Shown here: one piece after another, positions 5,730 through 8,823 of the stretch
How the letters are laid out: each line of letters begins with the position of its first letter
Position numbering within the stretch: position 1 is the first letter of the stretch
NCBI GenBank assembly: GCA_018882825.1
Contig: VERC01000084.1
Span: forward strand, 1 to 8,823
DNA: 8,823 nt
Reading direction: 5' to 3'
DNA from: Acidimicrobiia bacterium
Lineage (GTDB): Bacteria; Actinomycetota; Acidimicrobiia; Acidimicrobiales; Acidimicrobilacustridaceae
Translations under genes and position numbers: made by a program
Notes under the pieces: generated by a model
What the model was told of the DNA's origin: nothing
What the model saw: the letters and a program-made list of their open reading frames with translations, nothing else
Databases searched by the model: none

Positions 5730-7058
5730 TTGACCGATACCCAGACCCCCACCTCGCCCGAGGCCCCCGCCGACATGGGCACGTTCGCCGACGACGGCAC
5801 CTACATCCCCCGCCAGGTGACCGCCGACGATCTGGGAGGTCAGTCACTGGAGGACGCCTACGCGGCGTCGATGGTCGAGGTCGAGGACGGGCAGATCGTC
5901 GAGGGCACGGTGGTCAAGGTCGACCGGGACGAGGTCCTGCTCGACATCGGGTACAAGTCCGAGGGCGTCATCCCCTCGCGTGAACTCTCCATCCGCAACG
6001 ACGTCGATCCCTCCGAGATCGTGTCGCTCGGTGATTCGGTCGAAGCCCTCGTGCTCCAGAAGGAGGACAAGGAGGGCCGTCTCGTCCTGTCCAAGAAGCG
6101 CGCGCAGTACGAGCGGGCGTGGGGCACGATCGAGAAGATCAAGGAGGAGGACGGTGTCGTCACCGGTCCGGTGATCGAGGTCGTCAAGGGCGGACTCATC
6201 ATCGACATCGGGCTGCGCGGCTTCCTCCCCGCGTCGCTGGTCGAACTCCGTCGCGTGCGCGATCTGGCGCCCTACGTCGGCCGCACGCTCGAGGCGAAGA
6301 TCATCGAACTCGACAAGAACCGCAACAACGTGGTGCTGTCCCGCCGCGGCTGGCTGGAGGAGACACAGAAGGAACAGCGCGAGGACTTCCTCGCCAACCT
6401 CAAGCCCGGAGAGGTGCGCCGCGGCGTCGTGTCCTCGGTGGTCAACTTCGGTGCCTTCGTCGATCTCGGTGGCATGGACGGACTCGTCCACGTCTCGGAA
6501 CTGTCGTGGAAGCACGTCGACCATCCCGGCTCGGTCGTGCAGGTGGGCGACGAGATCGACGTCCAGGTGCTCGAGGTGGACCTCGACCGTGAGCGCATCA
6601 GTCTCTCGCTCAAGGCCACCCAGCAGGATCCGTGGCAGGAGTTCGCGTCGGCCCACCAGGTTGGTGAACTCGTCTACGGCCGGGTGACGAAGCTCGTGCC
6701 CTTCGGATCCTTCGTGCAGGTCGGTGACGGCATCGAGGGTCTGGTGCACATCTCCGAGATGTCGGCCCACCACGTCGACCTGCCGGAGCAGGTCGTCACC
6801 CCGGGCGAGGAACTGTGGGTCAAGATCATCGATCTCGACCTCCAGCGGCGTCGCATCAGCCTGTCGATCAAGCAGGCTGCCGAGGGCGGGGTCGTGGCTG
6901 CCGAGTACCAGGAGCACTTCGGCGCCCACGCCTATGACGATCAGGGCAACTACATCGGTGGCGAGTCCACCGAGGCCCAGGAGGCCTGGGCCGAGTACTA
7001 CGCGGAGCAGGGTGACACCTCGGTGCCACCCGTGCCCTCGTCCGAACTCGAGTCCTGA
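5730..7058 (+). CDS. rpsA: 30S ribosomal protein S1, four S1 domains
   Basis: From TTG 5730 this is a 442-residue S1 protein, which binds mRNA on the 30S subunit. It has four OB-fold S1 repeats, at roughly 54-125 (starting DGQIVEGTVVKVDRDEVLL), 139-206, 224-295 (GVVSSVVNFGAFVDLGG) and 309-379 (GRVTKLVPFGSFVQVG). E. coli S1 has six; four is the actinobacterial form. The linker KKRAQYERAWG and the C-terminal YDDQGNYI are close to mycobacterial S1. The tail after residue 385 is acidic and shorter than in mycobacteria. The start is uncertain: TTG 5730 (MTDTQTP) follows a GAAAGAA purine run; GTG 5673 would add 19 residues; ATG 5775 follows a GAGG by 11 bases and would remove 15. The gene precedes a convergent LuxR gene and lies upstream of coaE, as in the conserved actinobacterial order. 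Confidence 0.97.
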   Translation: MTDTQTPTSPEAPADMGTFADDGTYIPRQVTADDLGGQSLEDAYAASMVEVEDGQIVEGTVVKVDRDEVLLDIGYKSEGVIPSRELSIRNDVDPSEIVSLGDSVEALVLQKEDKEGRLVLSKKRAQYERAWGTIEKIKEEDGVVTGPVIEVVKGGLIIDIGLRGFLPASLVELRRVRDLAPYVGRTLEAKIIELDKNRNNVVLSRRGWLEETQKEQREDFLANLKPGEVRRGVVSSVVNFGAFVDLGGMDGLVHVSELSWKHVDHPGSVVQVGDEIDVQVLEVDLDRERISLSLKATQQDPWQEFASAHQVGELVYGRVTKLVPFGSFVQVGDGIEGLVHISEMSAHHVDLPEQVVTPGEELWVKIIDLDLQRRRISLSIKQAAEGGVVAAEYQEHFGAHAYDDQGNYIGGESTEAQEAWAEYYAEQGDTSVPPVPSSELES

Positions 7059-7066
7059 TCGACGTC

Positions 7067-7087
7067 GGCGTCGGCTCCGTCGACGCC
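7067..7087. terminator. Hairpin between convergent rpsA and luxR-type genes
   Basis: GGCGTCG, a 7-base loop, then CGACGCC form a perfect 7-base GC-rich stem filling most of the 30-base gap between the two stop codons. It ends two bases before the LuxR-type stop, so it could serve as a bidirectional terminator. There is no U-run on either side. Confidence 0.45.
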
Positions 7088-7088
7088 C

Positions 7089-7400
7089 TCAGGCCGCCGG
7101 ACGTCGGTCGGCCCGCTCGAGTTCCACGATGCCCATGCGCAGTGCGGTGAGCACCGCCTGCGTGCGGTCCCTCGCGTCGAGTTTCTGGTAGATCGCCGCC
7201 AGATGGTTCTTGACCGTCTTCTGTGACAGGTAGAGGCGGGCGGCCACCTGTGGGGTCGAACACCCGTCGACGATCGCCTGCAGGACCTCGGTCTCACGGC
7301 GGGTGACGTTGACGGGGAACCCCCGCCATTCGAGGACGTTGGTGCGGCCGGGACCCGTCGTGGGGTCGGGGCGATGGATGAGTGTCGTCGTGTCGTTCAT
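7089..7400 (-). CDS. Orphan LuxR/GerE-type HTH transcriptional regulator
   Basis: A 103-residue protein that is little more than a DNA-binding domain. Residues about 32-92 form the four-helix LuxR/GerE HTH: VTRRETEVLQAIVDG, then the turn and recognition helix at about 50-67 (PQVAARLYLSQKTVKNHL), then IYQKLDARDRTQAV. The first 30 residues (MNDTTTLIHRPDP...) are low in recognisable structure. There is no receiver, PAS or ligand-binding domain, so it cannot be a classical phosphorylated response regulator. I start it at ATG 7400; upstream in-frame codons run into the coaE control region and beyond. It converges on rpsA and diverges from coaE across 82 bases, so it may bind that shared region. 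A perfect inverted repeat lies directly before its start codon. HTH identity is firm; the regulon is unknown. Confidence 0.9.
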   Translation of the reverse strand: MNDTTTLIHRPDPTTGPGRTNVLEWRGFPVNVTRRETEVLQAIVDGCSTPQVAARLYLSQKTVKNHLAAIYQKLDARDRTQAVLTALRMGIVELERADRRPAA

Positions 7401-7401
7401 G

Positions 7402-7424
7402 GCCGTTCCATCGGCAGGAACGGC
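7402..7424. promoter_or_regulatory. Perfect inverted repeat at the LuxR-type gene start
   Basis: GCCGTTCC, a 7-base spacer ATCGGCA, then GGAACGGC form a perfect 8-base inverted repeat ending one base before the LuxR-type ATG. On the minus strand the proximal arm contains GGAACGG, the only ribosome-binding-like sequence, so an RNA hairpin here would hide it. Equally it could be the operator of this regulator, whose family binds dyads of this size. Confidence 0.5.
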
Positions 7425-7427
7425 ACG

Positions 7428-7456
7428 AGTGTGAGCTCGAGTCCGTGAAATGTCAT
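7428..7456 (-). promoter_or_regulatory. Possible promoter of the LuxR-type gene
   Basis: On the minus strand, ATGACA (7456 to 7451) is followed after 17 bases by CACACT (7433 to 7428). The -35 matches TTGACA at five positions, but the -10 lacks the first T of TANNNT. Transcription would start near 7421, inside the adjacent inverted repeat, so a protein bound there would block it. The call is weak. Confidence 0.25.
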
Positions 7457-7470
7457 CGAACGCGCTCTGG

Positions 7471-7476
7471 TACGTT
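7471..7476 (+). promoter_or_regulatory. -10 box for leaderless coaE
   Basis: TACGTT is followed by six bases (CCCGCG) before the GTG at 7483, the same spacing as TACGCT before the ANTAR regulator. No Shine-Dalgarno sequence precedes the GTG. No -35 is recognisable, and the box shares the region with the divergent LuxR-type promoter. Confidence 0.5.
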
Positions 7477-7482
7477 CCCGCG

Positions 7483-8085
7483 GTGCTCCTGCTCGGCCTC
7501 ACCGGTGGCATCGGATCCGGCAAGTCGACGGTCTCGGCCGCCCTGGCCGAGCGCGGTGCCGTCGTCATCGATGCCGACGCAGTGGTGCGTGAACTCCAAG
7601 CGCCCGGTGGCGAGGTGCTGCGCGCGATGGTCGAACACTTCGGGACCCGCATCGTGGAGGCCGACGGGTCGCTCGATCGACAGGCCGTCGCCGACATCGT
7701 GTTCAACGACCCCGAGGAACTGAAGGCGCTCAACGCGATCGTGCATCCCCGGGTCGGGGAGGAGATCGACCGCCGGATCGAGGCGCAGCGCGGGACCGAC
7801 GATGTCGTGATCCTCGACGTTCCCCTGCTGGTCGAGTCGGAGGCCTACCAGACCGAGGGGATCATCGTGGTCGACACCGATCCGGAGATCGCCGTGGCCC
7901 GACTGGTCGAGTTCCGCGGGTTCAAGGCCGAGGATGCGTGGGCCCGGATCAAGTTGCAGGCCACGCGTGAACAGCGACTGGCCAAGGCCGCCTTCGTGGT
8001 GCCCAACGACGGAACGACCGATGAACTGGCGGCACACATCGATGCCTGTTGGGCGTGGATCGAGGCCAAGCGGTCGACGGACTGA
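7483..8085 (+). CDS. coaE: Dephospho-CoA kinase
   Basis: A 200-residue kinase that catalyses the last step of CoA synthesis, phosphorylating the ribose 3'-hydroxyl of dephospho-CoA with ATP. The P-loop GGIGSGKS is at residues 8-15, with the acidic IDAD motif at 29-32. The CoA-domain helix (FNDPEELKALNAIVHPRV) and the VILDVPLLVES strand follow, and the C-terminal end reads AFVVPNDGTTDEL. The length matches the E. coli enzyme (206). The protein lacks the extra C-terminal UPF0157-type domain found on mycobacterial CoaE. I chose GTG 7483 because the P-loop then begins at the usual distance from the N-terminus and a -10 box sits six bases upstream. An ATG at 7450 would add 11 residues but would put that box inside the gene. 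It lies downstream of rpsA as in other actinobacteria, separated here by the divergent LuxR-type gene. Confidence 0.96.
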   Translation: MLLLGLTGGIGSGKSTVSAALAERGAVVIDADAVVRELQAPGGEVLRAMVEHFGTRIVEADGSLDRQAVADIVFNDPEELKALNAIVHPRVGEEIDRRIEAQRGTDDVVILDVPLLVESEAYQTEGIIVVDTDPEIAVARLVEFRGFKAEDAWARIKLQATREQRLAKAAFVVPNDGTTDELAAHIDACWAWIEAKRSTD

Positions 8086-8104
8086 TCCGGTCGACGAACG
8101 GATC
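8084..8104. terminator. Weak hairpin between convergent coaE and dprE1-like genes
   Basis: GATCCG, a 9-base loop, then CGGATC form a 6-base stem starting at the end of the coaE stop codon, within the 30-base gap between convergent genes. The stem is short, the loop is long and there is no U-run, so terminator function is only a possibility. Confidence 0.2.
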
Positions 8105-8115
8105 CGACGACGTGT

Positions 8116-8823
8116 TCAGAGCCCGAGTCGGCGGGCCAGGTCGCTCATGATCCGGCGTTGCGGATCGACGCGCTCGCGCACGCTCCGCCACTCGTCGAGA
8201 CGGGGGTACATGCGTGGCACCAGTTCGGGGCGGACCCGGCTGTCCTTGGCAAGGTAGATACGTCCGCCGACGTCGACGACGAGATCGTCGAGTCGGTCGA
8301 GCAGCGGGCCGAGCCCGGACACGCCCGTGGGGATGTCGAGCGCGAGCGTCCATCCCGCCCGGGGGAACGACAGCGGGGCGGCGTTGCCCTCGCCGAACGA
8401 CTTGAGGACGGCGAGGAACGAGGTGCATCCCGAGCGACTCAACTCCTCCACGATGGTCGTGAGGGTGGAGGTCGCCGAGAAGGGGATCACGAACTGCCAC
8501 TGGAGGAATCCGGCCGGGCCGTAGATGCGGTTCCAGTCGCGGACCATGTCGAGGGGATGGAAGAAGGTCGGGATCGTCTGCAGTTCGTCGCGTCGCTGCA
8601 CCGGGGCCCGACGGAACCAGAGTTCGTTGAAGGCCCGCACGGTGAGCCCGTTGAGGAGTCCCGAGGGGAACACGGGCGGGGCGGTCACCAGTTCGCCGGC
8701 CCGGTAGTCGAAGGGATCGGGTCCAGTGGACGGACGGGCCGCGTCGGCGTTGGCGAACCGCCCCCGGGTCAGCACCGAGCGGCCCAGCTGCCGGCCGGTT
8801 GCCATGAGGTCGATCCACGCCAC
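8116..8823 (-). CDS. dprE1: DprE1-like FAD oxidoreductase, C-terminal half
   Basis: The 235 codons in the window are the C-terminal part of a protein that starts beyond the right edge. The first codons read (V)AWIDLMATGR, matching internal VAWIDCLATGR of mycobacterial DprE1 (about residue 229). DprE1 is the FAD enzyme that oxidises decaprenylphosphoryl-ribose at C2; with DprE2 it yields the arabinose donor for cell-wall arabinans. From my memory of the mycobacterial sequence the match runs to the end: HPLDM, WNRIYGPAGFLQWQF, LKSFGEGNAAPLSFP, YLAKDSR, YPRLDEW and SDLARRL. Active-site residues corresponding to Mtb Gln334, Gln336, Lys367 and Lys418 are kept (local 108, 110, 141, 193). The benzothiazinone-reactive Cys387 is Ala161 and Tyr314 is Phe88. 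No dprE2 is visible, so the exact substrate is inferred. It converges on coaE with a 30-base gap. Confidence 0.87.
   Translation of the reverse strand: MAWIDLMATGRQLGRSVLTRGRFANADAARPSTGPDPFDYRAGELVTAPPVFPSGLLNGLTVRAFNELWFRRAPVQRRDELQTIPTFFHPLDMVRDWNRIYGPAGFLQWQFVIPFSATSTLTTIVEELSRSGCTSFLAVLKSFGEGNAAPLSFPRAGWTLALDIPTGVSGLGPLLDRLDDLVVDVGGRIYLAKDSRVRPELVPRMYPRLDEWRSVRERVDPQRRIMSDLARRLGL

Noticed and set aside
5844..6929. 361-codon antisense open frame over rpsA
   Set aside because: Its His/Asp/Leu-rich composition mirrors the rpsA codons; no family similarity is seen.
7450..7482. ATG 7450 as the coaE start
   Set aside because: It would add 11 residues not expected before the P-loop strand and would place the -10-like box inside the gene.
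8071..8096. Repeated CGGTCGACG near the coaE end
   Set aside because: There are only two copies, one inside coding sequence; GTCGAC-containing words are common in this composition, so this is not a repeat array.
1..8823. CRISPR array, insertion sequence, phage or toxin-antitoxin and defence genes
   Set aside because: I looked for spaced repeats, terminal inverted repeats, transposase motifs and small toxin pairs and saw none; codon use is uniform across the window.

Overview
The window is GC-rich (about two thirds GC by eye), with GTG starts, four-base gene overlaps and -10-like boxes sitting directly in front of GTG codons. The gene set is that of an actinobacterium: a PdtaR-type ANTAR response regulator, polA with a tyrosine O-helix, a four-domain rpsA, coaE and a DprE1-like oxidase. 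The order ANTAR regulator, polA, rpsA, coaE matches, as I remember it, the Mycobacterium tuberculosis stretch Rv1626-Rv1629-Rv1630-Rv1631. The absence of other mycobacterial neighbours and the presence of extra genes suggest a deep-branching class such as Acidimicrobiia; that placement is inference.

Layout. Bases 1-975 (minus strand) hold fabD, cut by the window edge and reading past the usual family end. A 120-base leader with two dyad symmetries separates it from a tRNA-Leu(CAA) gene (1096-1179, minus). From 1267 the plus strand carries a small coiled-coil protein, then an ANTAR response regulator, DNA polymerase I and a class I methyltransferase. The last three are joined by two identical GTGA start/stop overlaps, so they form one translationally coupled unit. 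A hairpin follows the methyltransferase, then rpsA with its own probable promoter. A hairpin lies in the 30-base gap between rpsA and a convergent orphan LuxR-type HTH gene (7089-7400, minus). This gene is divergent from coaE (7483-8085, plus) across an 82-base shared control region containing a perfect dyad. The last 708 bases are the C-terminal half of a DprE1-like FAD oxidoreductase on the minus strand.

Most genes are housekeeping: fatty-acid initiation, DNA repair and replication, translation, CoA synthesis, envelope polyprenyl-phosphate sugar synthesis. The regulatory layer is the less ordinary part: an RNA-binding-type response regulator co-translated with polA, two apparently leaderless starts with identical geometry, and an orphan LuxR HTH protein with a dyad at its own start. 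I saw no mobile element, CRISPR array, phage gene or defence system. I do not see a clearly new multi-gene system. The best leads are the coupled regulator-polA-methyltransferase unit, the FabD C-terminal extension and the Ala/Phe replacements in the DprE1-like drug-binding site.
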